DNA of 36,937 nucleotides from Microcaldota archaeon (GCA_021163645.1 JAGGTN010000002.1:1-36937), one strand, 5' to 3'; positions 8,045 through 15,983 are shown, numbered from the stretch's first letter. Numbers and translations: made by a program. Notes: generated from the letters alone by a model not told the origin.

Positions 8045-9205
8045 CTATTTATTAATATATTTTATTGAATATTTAATAGCATCTGAAGGGATGGATAAGT
8101 AGATATTGTCTCTTTTTTGTGTAATAATTGTTCCATAATGAGTTATATATTCTTCTTGCTCTCTCCCTTGATGCTGTGTTGAAATAAGGTTTAGATTAAA
8201 ATCATCACATAGGAATCCTTCGCATGATTTATACCTTATCATTCGTAAATCTCTATTGATGTATATTATATCATACGGCTCCCATAAAGCTATTCCATTC
8301 CCAATATCTAATAGAAGCTTGTTCTGTAATTCAACATAATCAAGATATTTATCTTTTCTTTCATCTCTCGTAAATCCATGCCCGGGTAAATATATAACAC
8401 AGGAATTTTTAGAATTATTATTTGATGCAGTTCCATAATCGCAGATTAATAAATAATCACCTTTATTTTCAATACTAACATTAGAAAAAGATTTCTTTTC
8501 CTTACTGATTTCTATTTTATATCCTAAGATTTCATAACTGTTTATAATATCATTTAGGTTATTATAGAAGATTATTTTATTATACCCAAAGATCACTTTT
8601 GTACCTTTGAATTTAGAATTATCAGACAATATTATTTCTGAATTATTCAAAGTTGGGTCAGAGATAGTCAACTTCTTAATCTTTCCTGATTCGTCGTATA
8701 TGATTGAATCTATCTTATATCTCTTATCTATTTCAATGTAATCACCTGCTTTTAATCTTGTATCAAAATCAATAACCAGACCAATCGTGCCAATATAAAC
8801 ATTGTTACCGTTGGAAAACCCTGAAATAATTATAAATAAATGCTCATTTAATTCTGGTAGGTTATTGATATTGAAGGTTTTATATGATAAATTCTTGAAT
8901 AATTCATTATCTCTTCCATCTGATAATGTATGTAGGGCAGGAGGATCACAAAAATGGTTCTTATTATGATCATCAATGCAACTATACAATAAAATTTCAT
9001 TTGGTTTAATTTCATTAGAGTTATTAAATATCTTAATATCCTGATAAGTTTGAAGGTTCTTTATTTGATATTTTCCTTTTTGATATGTTATAACCGCAGA
9101 CGCCATTTCATTCACATTTCTATCCAAGCTTCCTAAGATGAATACGAGAGAGCTAAGTGAAACAATGAGTAACAGAGCAGATAGGATTCTCCTTTCTGAT
9201 TCCAT
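8045..9205 (-). CDS. Exported, membrane-anchored protein of unknown function
   Basis: 386 residues; start supported by GGTGGTTGA just upstream. One N-terminal hydrophobic helix (ILSALLLIVSLSSLVFIL, about residues 7-25) is an uncleaved anchor or signal. The remaining ~360 residues are outside the cell, rich in Asn, Ile, Tyr and Asp, with alternating beta-type segments and several N-glycosylation sequons. Four pairs of nearby Cys occur (CIDDHNKNHFC, C..NSC, CEGFLC). No known domain is recognised. It faces the pilus genes tail to tail and may be an envelope protein. Base use is like its neighbours. Confidence 0.72.
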   Translation of the reverse strand: MESERRILSALLLIVSLSSLVFILGSLDRNVNEMASAVITYQKGKYQIKNLQTYQDIKIFNNSNEIKPNEILLYSCIDDHNKNHFCDPPALHTLSDGRDNELFKNLSYKTFNINNLPELNEHLFIIISGFSNGNNVYIGTIGLVIDFDTRLKAGDYIEIDKRYKIDSIIYDESGKIKKLTISDPTLNNSEIILSDNSKFKGTKVIFGYNKIIFYNNLNDIINSYEILGYKIEISKEKKSFSNVSIENKGDYLLICDYGTASNNNSKNSCVIYLPGHGFTRDERKDKYLDYVELQNKLLLDIGNGIALWEPYDIIYINRDLRMIRYKSCEGFLCDDFNLNLISTQHQGREQEEYITHYGTIITQKRDNIYLSIPSDAIKYSIKYINK

Positions 9206-9346
9206 TCAACCACCTTTATTTTGAATTGATTTAATCCTCGGTTCAATTCTAACAAGAATATATATTAGTTAGAATTTATATAATTTACTAACACGCACCT
9301 CTCACTTGTAAATTTACTAAATGATTTAATTCTTGGTTTAATTACT

Positions 9347-10360
9347 TTAAACATTATTTACACTTGTAATTTTACGGTTGAAGTATAATAGCGATTTTAA
9401 AAAAATAACAATAAATATTCCTATAAATGCGATGGCAAGATTATGGTTTATAATCAATAATAGGTTGAATATAATATGAGCAGATATCGCTAATATTAGA
9501 CCAAATTTTAAATTATTATCTTTGAGATATGAATATGTGAATATCCATACAAACGATATATGTGCAATAGACGTTATAAAGGTTCTATCTATAACAAGTC
9601 TAAACCAATCATTGAATCCCATCTGAAATAAATTGCTATTAAGCGTGAAGTATATCCAATTTTCAAAAGCAGCAAATCCAAACCCCAATCCAATCGCAAT
9701 GATGAACGAGTATGATAAATAAGGCAGGAATTTTTTATTTACCCAATATACTGAGGTTGCTTTTAAAATCTCTTCCACGATTGGCGAGATGCCAATGAAA
9801 AAGATAAAATATAATGATTCTGGGAATAAGTTATATACAGGTTGATTTACTAAAAGAGAGAGAATGGCTGCAACTCCACCAGCAAATATGAGTATAGGAA
9901 CCATTGAGAATTTATCTCTCTTATTCCTACCAGAAAAAGAGACAAATGAAATACCTAATAATAATATAATTGGAATAAAGGTGATTATGAGAGTCCCAAC
10001 AAAATATTTTTTAATAATATTTTCTATCTCATAATCAGATAATTTTAACCCAAGCTCGAATAATACTAATAATGTTAATAAATACAACCCAAAATAAAAA
10101 AACCATCTCTTAATTTCAATTATCTTTTTAAGATTAGCTGTAACGTTCATGACAGCTACGATTATTAATACAAGACCGGTCATCAGTAAAAGCATTTCAG
10201 AGAAATCGAGAAAAGATGTAATTTCTGTCTGGGTTTGACCGTTGTATATCTCAGGATTATTCGTAATTGGTGTAAAAGTGAATATCATATTAAGCATTAA
10301 AAGAATTATAGAGGCTAGTATTAATAGAATAAAATGGGAAATATGATTTAATCTATTCAT
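9347..10360 (-). CDS. PrsW-family intramembrane metalloprotease
   Basis: 337 residues with about eight to nine membrane helices. The family signature is complete: SPIVEEILKA (Glu196, Glu197, Lys200), GFGFAAFENW (Glu-Asn at 233-234), Arg259 before ITSIAH (His267), and SAHIIFN (His295, Asn299). In bacteria PrsW cleaves an anti-sigma factor in the membrane; archaeal members have unknown substrates. The gene is divergent from the pilin at 10411 and both start codons lie about 25 nt from the same symmetric TATA element, so it is probably leaderless and co-controlled with that pilin. A role in processing envelope proteins is inference. Confidence 0.88.
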   Translation of the reverse strand: MNRLNHISHFILLILASIILLMLNMIFTFTPITNNPEIYNGQTQTEITSFLDFSEMLLLMTGLVLIIVAVMNVTANLKKIIEIKRWFFYFGLYLLTLLVLFELGLKLSDYEIENIIKKYFVGTLIITFIPIILLLGISFVSFSGRNKRDKFSMVPILIFAGGVAAILSLLVNQPVYNLFPESLYFIFFIGISPIVEEILKATSVYWVNKKFLPYLSYSFIIAIGLGFGFAAFENWIYFTLNSNLFQMGFNDWFRLVIDRTFITSIAHISFVWIFTYSYLKDNNLKFGLILAISAHIIFNLLLIINHNLAIAFIGIFIVIFLKSLLYFNRKITSVNNV

Positions 10361-10382
10361 TATTATGATTACCAGACAAAGC

Positions 10383-10397
10383 TTTTTAAATTTTAAA
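10383..10397. promoter_or_regulatory. Shared bidirectional TATA element
   Basis: TTTTTAAATTTTAAA lies midway between the divergent ATGs at 10360 (minus) and 10411 (plus), each about 25 nt away. Either strand reads as a TATA box (TTTTTAAA or TTTAAAA). No ribosome sites precede these genes, so both are probably leaderless. Confidence 0.5.
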
Positions 10398-10410
10398 CAT
10401 CTTATTACCC

Positions 10411-10887
10411 ATGATGAATCTCAGATGTGCATATCATAAGGGTCAGGCTGCAACTGAATACATAATCATTTTATCCATAGTTGTAATTGTTGCTCTAATA
10501 ATTGTTGGTCTATTGAGGGGAGTTCTTGAATTAAGAACAGGATTTCAGACTGCTAAGAGCAGGATAGAATGGGCATCATCTGATGTTGTTCTAATCGCGC
10601 ACACGATTTATTCTAACGGTACTATTACTATGATCGTGGTTAATAATATTAATTATCCGATTAGGATAAGTGGTTTGGGACTGGACGAGCAACCAATTTC
10701 GTATCCTGGACCTACCCTATATCCTGGGCAGGAGAGCACTATCAATTTTTATTCTAATAAAGCAAAGGGAGATCCAGGAGATTCTTACACACATGAATTG
10801 TATATTCGTTATACTCATGCACAGGAGCCATCTATTAGAAATACAGTAAATGGAATGATATATGGTGTGATTGAACCCACTTCTTAG
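10411..10887 (+). CDS. Probable major pilin, class III signal peptide
   Basis: 158 residues. The leader MMNLRCAYHKG is followed by QAATEYIIILSIVVIVALII, matching the archaeal class III prepilin motif (cleavage after Gly, Gln +1, Glu +5, Tyr +6) and a 22-residue pilin helix. The mature part ends in a beta-rich head (SNGTITMIVVNNINYPIRIS), a pattern common in archaeal major pilins. It stands alone with its own TATA element, unlike the minor pilins in the operon at 2165-4309; this arrangement suits a highly expressed major subunit. Start: the first of two consecutive ATGs; the message is probably leaderless. Confidence 0.85.
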   Translation: MMNLRCAYHKGQAATEYIIILSIVVIVALIIVGLLRGVLELRTGFQTAKSRIEWASSDVVLIAHTIYSNGTITMIVVNNINYPIRISGLGLDEQPISYPGPTLYPGQESTINFYSNKAKGDPGDSYTHELYIRYTHAQEPSIRNTVNGMIYGVIEPTS

Positions 10888-11418
10888 CTTATTAAGTATC
10901 TACTACTTTCTTTTTATCATATCTATTTTTAATGATATGTAGAAAATATCTTACTTTCCTTATTTCATTGAATGTTTTACGAATGCGAGCTTATGAATAA
11001 CCAACCCAACCCAATCAAACCAACCAAACCCAAACAAACCAACTCAACCCAACCCCCCAAAAACCAAAAACCAACCAAAACAAAAACTCAACCCCAAAAA
11101 CCAAATCCAACAAAAACAACCCAATTAACCCAATCCCGATCATCAAATCAACCACCCCAAACAAAAAGAACAAAACAATCAAACCAACCAACCCCAACCC
11201 CCAACCAATCACCAACCCCTAATATGCTCATAAATTTAAATTCGTATAATATGTTGGTTTTACTGAATAAAGGTTGAAAGGATCTTAATGTTAACTAAGA
11301 TTAGTTTTATTAAGTTAGTTAAGATAATTAATAGATCAAACAATTCAACAGAACCAGAATCTTAGCAAACGCTTAAAGCATTATCTATGTTTTTAAATAT
11401 TGTCCTCATAATAAGTTT
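10888..11418. other. Intergenic region holding C/A-tract copy 1
   Basis: Between the pilin and the KaiC-like gene. It contains the nearly G-free tract at 10996-11225, the motif ATGCTCATAAATT at 11224-11236 (also at 28151 and, reversed, at 31752), and a TATA element TTTTTAAATAT near 11391 for the downstream gene. No convincing gene is present; the 101-codon frame across the tract is compositional. Confidence 0.6.
10996..11225 (+). repeat. C/A-rich, nearly G-free tract, copy 1
   Basis: 230 nt made of short units such as CCAA, CCAAA and CCCAA with only two G (11138 and 11168). The complementary strand is G/T-rich and has runs of two to five G separated by TT (opposite 11184-11219), able in principle to form a G-quadruplex. 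Same composition and orientation as the tracts at 21189, 25079 and 32818, but this copy lacks their 3' end box and instead runs into ATGCTCATAAATT. Confidence 0.85.
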
Positions 11419-12057
11419 ATGAAATTGAGCAGTGGAGATTATAAATTAGATGTTTTAATGGATGGAGGATTTAATTCAAATGAAAATATACTTATCATGA
11501 GTCCACCTGGTGAGATTAAAAAGGTTTTTGGATTGCAATTCATAAAAAAAGGATTGGACGTCGGCCAAACAGGGATAATCATTGATTATGATTCTCCTGT
11601 TAAAGAAATTAATGAATTCTTTGATAGTAAAAAACCAATAATAATTGATGGATATACTTGGACTTTAGGGATAACTTCAACAAGCAGGTACAACGTTCAA
11701 GGACCTAATGCATTAAATGACTTATCAATATTATTATCTCATCTCCTTGAAAGAATTCCAAGTACTAAAAGAGTATTGTTTAATTCATTATCAACATTAC
11801 TTTTATACAATGACCCTGATACTGTGTATAAATTTATTCAGATAATTGGAGCACGGCTTAAAAATTCGAATGCAACATCAATGTTCCTAATAGAATCAGG
11901 TATGCATTCTAATGAAATTATTGCAACGATAGAGCATATAATGGACGATGAAATAACATTCTTCCATGAAGATAAGTCTTGGAAGATGCGTATAAAATCA
12001 TTAGATAATTTTCCTATCACTGTTGAGTTTTCACCGAAAAAGATAATGATACCATGA
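11419..12057 (+). CDS. KaiC-like protein with degraded ATPase motifs
   Basis: 212 residues. The layout matches a single-domain KaiC homologue (start region SSGDYKLDVLMDGGF like the canonical GLDxxLxGG, then beta strands with TGIIIDYDSP and RVLFNSLSTLLLY). However, the Walker A loop reads SPPGEIKKV (28-36) instead of G-x4-GK[ST], the catalytic Glu pair is replaced by DYDSP, and the Walker B Asp is Asn (FNSLS). It should therefore not hydrolyse ATP in the usual way. A TATA element 25 nt upstream and absence of a ribosome site suggest a leaderless message. It may act as a partner or regulator of the intact KaiC-like ATPase at 1453; that pairing is inference. Confidence 0.75.
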   Translation: MKLSSGDYKLDVLMDGGFNSNENILIMSPPGEIKKVFGLQFIKKGLDVGQTGIIIDYDSPVKEINEFFDSKKPIIIDGYTWTLGITSTSRYNVQGPNALNDLSILLSHLLERIPSTKRVLFNSLSTLLLYNDPDTVYKFIQIIGARLKNSNATSMFLIESGMHSNEIIATIEHIMDDEITFFHEDKSWKMRIKSLDNFPITVEFSPKKIMIP

Positions 12058-12162
12058 TTAATAATGATCATTTTCAAGGTATTTATTATACTTATCTCTA
12101 ATGCTTAATAAACGGCTGGTGGTTCTGGTTCTTGAGGGGTTAAATACAAATGAAAATATATA

Positions 12163-12420
12163 TTAAGCAACGGATTTCTTTGGAGCTTCTGTTACAACAA
12201 CAACATCTTCGACTGACCTAACGCTTTTATATAAAATACTTTTCTCTGTAATTATTCTCTTCCATTCCTCTTTTGAGATGAGGAAATTCAAAGGTTCCAA
12301 GGTTATCCTATGTATCTCTCCTTTTTCAAGATCTAAAATTATATCTCTCACTCTGCCTAAATATTTTCCACCGTCTGTATATATGTCCATATCATAAATT
12401 TTGGATAGTCTAATTGCCAT
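12163..12420 (-). CDS. PRC-barrel domain protein
   Basis: 85 residues from the ATG at 12420, chosen because GGTGAGTAAT directly precedes it; a GTG three codons upstream lies inside that ribosome site. The stretch SKIYDMDIYTDGGKYLGRVR followed by DIILDLEKGEI is the PRC-barrel signature (small beta-barrel, as in RimM and photosynthetic reaction-centre H). Stand-alone PRC-barrel proteins are common in archaea, where they are thought to act in RNA processing or cell division (the CdpB family); which applies here is open. Single gene, short and acidic-basic mixed, no membrane segment. Confidence 0.85.
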   Translation of the reverse strand: MAIRLSKIYDMDIYTDGGKYLGRVRDIILDLEKGEIHRITLEPLNFLISKEEWKRIITEKSILYKSVRSVEDVVVVTEAPKKSVA

Positions 12421-12728
12421 ATTACTCACCTGTGCAATCTTAAAACGCTTAACATTTAAAAAGCTTATGTTAGATTACTAAGTGTTTAACTCTTCATATT
12501 CTTTTCTTTGATTTTTAATGTTTTTTGATTGAATATTTATTAGCTAATTGATTTATTGGTTAGTTGATTAAGTTAGGATAGGATGATATAGGGTCAGTGG
12601 GTTAATTTTCATCAATCAGATCAAGTAGGTTGTTGGATAGGGAGCTAAACAATCAGCAATGAGAATTAAATGTTTATTAATGTTTATGAACGCTTACTAA
12701 ACAAAATAAAGAGGAAAAAATCAAAAAA
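12421..12728. other. Intergenic region with one copy of a G/T-rich repeat
   Basis: Contains the upstream signals of the PRC-barrel gene (TATA-like TTTTTAAATG on the minus strand near 12460) and the repeat at 12521-12593. From 12594 to 12700 the sequence is G/T-rich and has CTGA and TGATGA words that do not assemble into a full box C/D RNA. No gene seen. Confidence 0.5.
12521..12593 (+). repeat. G/T-rich dispersed repeat, copy 1
   Basis: 73 nt beginning TTTTTTGATTGAATATTTAT and ending GGATGATATAGGG. Nearly identical to 15095-15165: one 2-nt indel and one substitution. Both copies flank the block formed by the thioredoxin-like lipoprotein and TFE genes. The reverse complement (AACTTAATCAACTAACC) resembles the sequence just before the C/A tracts at 21189 and 32818. 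Confidence 0.85.
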
Positions 12729-14087
12729 TTAACCACAATGCCCTGAAGGAACGGTCGATGCGCCAGAAGAAAGGTCTGTATCACATAATCCATCATCATC
12801 ATTTAACCGCTCACAAACGATCTCTTTTATTTGCTCAGGTGTTCTTGGCATTTTATCATATTTTTGACCTTGTAAATACGTAGTTGGTGAGCTATATATC
12901 CTTTTACTCGCCGCGTCTGCTGCAATAGTTTGCTGGGTTGTATTTGCCATACATGCATCAACCATTGTAGTATTAATACCAGTAGAATTCAAACAGGTTT
13001 CTGCATCAGTACCACCGTTAAAACATGTTAGATAATCCCAAAACTTATCTTTCTGACTTTCTTGTATACAGTATTGCCTTAGATTCTCTTCTGCCTCCTT
13101 TTGTCCATGCATGGCTGATATGAATTTAATCGTTAGGTTTAACTTATCACCTAACAGTTTCTTAACAGGAAGTACTGCATTCTCCATCTGTCTGCCATAC
13201 GGACAATAGGATACAACATATACATCCATATCAACTGAATCATACTTCTGGCCGAGATATTCCTGATTATCCGATGATGGATATATGACATAATCATTTC
13301 CAGACTTAGTCATCAGCCCGCCAGATACCATCATTTCACATAAACCTTTCTGATCTTGATCTGTCACAGAATCACCAATGATAACAATTGCAGGCAAATA
13401 ATCTAATTTATATTTTTCAATATCTGAACCTATATCCTCTGATGTTTTAAGACTGATTGGAAGTCCATAAGAATCCATTTGAGATAAAAATCCTGTTGAG
13501 TTGTAAGATGAATTATCAATCAGTATTGCATCTATAACCGGAACCTTTGGAATACTATTGCATGAATCTGGTTTGGTACCAGTTAATGAATCACAGATGT
13601 TATGAGCGAATTTTATATTGACTTGCGATGGCATGATAGAAATTGCCTTCCCATCATTATACATGAAAAAGCTGGAGGTCACTGGATGATTTTGGATGAA
13701 ATTAAGGGTATCTTCAAATTCTTCCTCATTCTGATTCCTACATATTTCACTAGCATCAGAAGGTTGTCCTGTTTTAATGATATTGTAATCCATACATCTT
13801 GGTTCTGCTTTTATTTTTAGTTCCTTGGCAACATTGTTCATCGCACTGATAAGCTCCTGTTGAGTTGATGCGGGCATACGTGGGTCATATATCATCAGGA
13901 GTACATTTTCTTCACTCCCGATAGGAGTAAAATTCGCATTCGTAGAATTGTTTACTGTCCCATTTGTTCCATTGTTGGTAGAATTATTTATCGGATTTGG
14001 ATTTGTGCATCCAAAACTAAATAAACTTATAAATAAAACACCAAAACAGAACATCAACGATAAGCCTAATGAAATATTTTTTCTCAT
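12729..14087 (-). CDS. Thioredoxin-fold lipoprotein (DsbA/GILT-like)
   Basis: 452 residues from ATG 14087, which has GGAGGTG 6 nt upstream. The N-terminal hydrophobic segment ends in LFSFGC, a lipobox-like site, followed by an Asn/Thr/Gly-rich linker (about residues 30-55) typical of surface lipoproteins. The C-terminal part from about residue 288 reads DVYVVSYCPYGRQME and then MHGQKEAEENLRQYC, resembling the GILT/DsbA-type thioredoxin fold. The active site is CPYG rather than CxxC, so the resolving Cys is missing at that position. Many other Cys are present (for example C-x8-C and CLNS). It probably handles disulphides outside the membrane; whether as an oxidoreductase, isomerase or binding protein is uncertain. 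Confidence 0.78.
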   Translation of the reverse strand: MRKNISLGLSLMFCFGVLFISLFSFGCTNPNPINNSTNNGTNGTVNNSTNANFTPIGSEENVLLMIYDPRMPASTQQELISAMNNVAKELKIKAEPRCMDYNIIKTGQPSDASEICRNQNEEEFEDTLNFIQNHPVTSSFFMYNDGKAISIMPSQVNIKFAHNICDSLTGTKPDSCNSIPKVPVIDAILIDNSSYNSTGFLSQMDSYGLPISLKTSEDIGSDIEKYKLDYLPAIVIIGDSVTDQDQKGLCEMMVSGGLMTKSGNDYVIYPSSDNQEYLGQKYDSVDMDVYVVSYCPYGRQMENAVLPVKKLLGDKLNLTIKFISAMHGQKEAEENLRQYCIQESQKDKFWDYLTCFNGGTDAETCLNSTGINTTMVDACMANTTQQTIAADAASKRIYSSPTTYLQGQKYDKMPRTPEQIKEIVCERLNDDDGLCDTDLSSGASTVPSGHCG

Positions 14088-14226
14088 CAAAAACACCTCC
14101 AAAATAACATTCTAAATATCTCTTCTTTTCAAACATAATTCTGACAAAATTGGGAAATAATCAAATCGTTTAATAATTAAATATTAATTACCACATATAG
14201 TTATACACACTATACTTTAAATATTT

Positions 14227-14238
14227 AAGCAGCTGCTT
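14227..14238. promoter_or_regulatory. Palindrome between divergent promoters
   Basis: AAGCAGCTGCTT is a perfect 12-bp palindrome flanked on both sides by TATA-like runs (ATATTTAA and TTTTTTAAA). It lies between the divergent lipoprotein (14087) and TFE (14349) genes and could bind a dimeric repressor. No direct evidence. Confidence 0.35.
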
Positions 14239-14348
14239 TTTTAAAATTAACTATTTTTATCACCATCCTCCTTTCCTCTATTACAAAATGTTTTAACGTA
14301 AGGTATATATATTATTCTGGTCATAAATAGTATGTTGATGGTGATTAA

Positions 14349-15062
14349 ATGAATGGTCGTAAGAATTCATCTAAAAAAAATATAAAAAGGAAAAAGAAAA
14401 CTAATTCTAAGAGTAATAGAAAAGGTAATAGAAGTAAAAAGAAAAAGAAGGGAGAAATTAAGGTTAATAAAAATATTAAAACAAAAATGAAGAACAAGAA
14501 GAATAAAAAGAGTAGAACAAAGACAAAGAGTAGAGAAACTAAAAGGCTAATCAACAGTGATAAAATAAAGAATAAAAAAAGGAGAGAGGCAAAAAAGAAA
14601 AAGGTAAATATAAAGAGGATTCTTGCTACGAATCCACTCCTAAGAAAGTATATTATTGATGTTGGAGGAGAACAGGCATTAGCAATAGTACAAGCATTAA
14701 AAAATGATAAATGTACAGAAGAAGTGATATTAAAACGCTCAAAAGCAGGAAAAAGTGATGCGCGAGCCACCCTTAATAAATTACATGGTAAAAGGCTTGT
14801 TAAATATTCACGAGAAAAAGACGCTAATATTGGATTGTATACTTATACTTGGAGTCTTCGTGTAGATAAACTAAAAGAAATAGGAGAAAAACTTCTTCTG
14901 CAAAACAAAGATACTAATGAGAGAACAAAAATAGAAAAATATAAATGTAAAGCATGCGGGGCAGAGAATGAATATTCTTTTGAAGAAGCAATGGATTTAA
15001 GATTCAAATGTCCTTTTTGTAATAGCTTGTTAGACCTATCAGAAGATGAGGAAGAGAGTTAA
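14349..15062 (+). CDS. tfe: Transcription factor E (TFE, TFIIE-alpha homologue)
   Basis: 237 residues. The core is a winged helix (about 95-180; LLRKYIIDVGGEQALAIVQA, VILKRSKAGKSDARATLNKL, then YTYTWSL) and a C-terminal zinc ribbon with CxxC pairs at 200/203 (YKCKACG) and 221/224 (FKCPFC). TFE helps open promoter DNA with RNA polymerase, TBP and TFB. Unusually, about 90 residues precede the core, of which close to half are Lys or Arg with no acidic stretch. The ATG at 14349 has GGTGAT 3 nt upstream, so the extension is probably translated. The zinc ribbon is followed by an acidic tail (SEDEEES). Usual archaeal TFE is 150-180 residues. Confidence 0.92.
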   Translation: MNGRKNSSKKNIKRKKKTNSKSNRKGNRSKKKKKGEIKVNKNIKTKMKNKKNKKSRTKTKSRETKRLINSDKIKNKKRREAKKKKVNIKRILATNPLLRKYIIDVGGEQALAIVQALKNDKCTEEVILKRSKAGKSDARATLNKLHGKRLVKYSREKDANIGLYTYTWSLRVDKLKEIGEKLLLQNKDTNERTKIEKYKCKACGAENEYSFEEAMDLRFKCPFCNSLLDLSEDEEES

Positions 15063-15094
15063 TTTTATAAGTGTTTGATTTTTTGGGATAGTTC

Positions 15095-15165
15095 TTTTTT
15101 GATTGAATATTTATTAGCTAATTGATTTTGGTTAGTTGATTGAGTTAGGATAGGATGATATAGGG
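15095..15165 (+). repeat. G/T-rich dispersed repeat, copy 2
   Basis: 71 nt matching 12521-12593 with one 2-nt deletion and one substitution. It begins 32 nt after the TFE stop and ends just before a TATA element (CTTTAAAAG, about 15175) for the next gene. Its T-run could help terminate the TFE message. Confidence 0.85.
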
Positions 15166-15225
15166 CAAAACATATCTTTAAAAGAATAATAGCCATATTA
15201 ATATAATATTGTCGAAGGCGGTATT

Positions 15226-15465
15226 ATGGAGGAGATGAAGAAATTAGTTGCTGTGTTGATGATTTTTGTTGTGACGGCTATGATGGTTGTGTATTTAAAC
15301 CAATCTTACTATTCGTTGCGTAATCATGGTTCATATAAATATAATGCTCTGTCGGATGACTGTGGTCATAATTGCTCTTGCGCAAATGGGATACCTTGCT
15401 CTTGTTCATATCAAGATGGTGAATGTAAATGTACCGAGTGCCGAGGGAGAGTTATCTATTATTAA
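15226..15465 (+). CDS. Small Cys-rich membrane-anchored protein
   Basis: 79 residues. One N-terminal helix (KKLVAVLMIFVVTAMMVVYL, about 5-24) anchors or exports it; the outer part ends in a run with eight Cys (CGHNCSC, IPCSCSY, GECKCTEC) within about 27 residues. Such spacing suits a disulphide knot or a metal site. I do not recognise a family. The start has GGCGG 5 nt upstream and a TATA element about 45 nt upstream. The end overlaps the next lipoprotein gene by 37 bp in another frame, suggesting translational coupling and a shared function. Confidence 0.65.
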   Translation: MEEMKKLVAVLMIFVVTAMMVVYLNQSYYSLRNHGSYKYNALSDDCGHNCSCANGIPCSCSYQDGECKCTECRGRVIYY

Positions 15466-15983
15466 TCGTTTTGCTTATTATAATACTATCACCAGCATGT
15501 ATTGAAATGCAGGAGGTAAATAATAACTTAAGTAGTCGATCCAATCAGAATATCTCACCAGTTGTCAAACCTAAAATTGAACCACCTATACTTGATAATC
15601 AGACTCCAAAATATAGATTTAAATACTCACGGAAGATATATTGCTTAGGAGATTTTTCACAAGTCAATATCACCGTAAATATCTTTGATGATGAGTATTA
15701 TACTAAAACAGAATATAAAGGTAAAGAGATATATATGTATTCAGATGGAACAGTATGCCTAAAGAATAATAGACAAATGAAATGTGTTAAAGGGATGGTT
15801 CGTCCAGCAGGGTATAACATCATTAAAAATCGTTTTGTTCAAGATAGGATGATGGATGGATGCATAAATTTGAATAGAACCAATGGATATTTTACTCTTT
15901 GTTACAGAAACAAGTATCTTGTTAACATGACGATTGATAATCTAAATGGATGCTATGAGGTTTGGGAATCACAACCTATCTGA
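15429..15983 (+). CDS. Small lipoprotein of unknown function
   Basis: 184 residues. The N-terminus has a hydrophobic stretch (YLLLIVLLIIILSPAC) that ends in the lipobox LSPAC, so the mature protein starts at Cys24. The outer domain is beta-rich with six further Cys (spread from IYCLGD to GCYEVW) and several N-x-T sequons. It overlaps the preceding small Cys-rich gene and runs 15 bp into the convergent 809-residue gene. The exact start is uncertain: ATG 15429 or GTG 15438 both keep the signal peptide, and neither has a clear ribosome site. Domain not recognised. Confidence 0.66.
   Translation: MYRVPRESYLLLIVLLIIILSPACIEMQEVNNNLSSRSNQNISPVVKPKIEPPILDNQTPKYRFKYSRKIYCLGDFSQVNITVNIFDDEYYTKTEYKGKEIYMYSDGTVCLKNNRQMKCVKGMVRPAGYNIIKNRFVQDRMMDGCINLNRTNGYFTLCYRNKYLVNMTIDNLNGCYEVWESQPI

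Noticed and set aside
10996-11225. C/A tracts as CRISPR arrays
   Set aside because: There is no regular repeat-spacer period, and no cas genes other than a doubtful fold resemblance.
10972-11277. 101-codon frame rich in Pro/Thr/Asn/Gln
   Set aside because: It is a direct read-through of the C/A tract, where lack of G and T removes stop codons; no ribosome site and no domain.
12595-12665. Words CTGA and TGATGA on the minus strand, suggesting a C/D sRNA
   Set aside because: Only one C'-D pair has usable spacing; the other C box would be about 30 nt from its D box and no terminal stem forms.
14345-14770. Minus-strand 141-codon frame rich in Phe and Leu
   Set aside because: Mirror of the Lys-rich TFE start: AAA/AAG codons read as TTT/CTT on the other strand.
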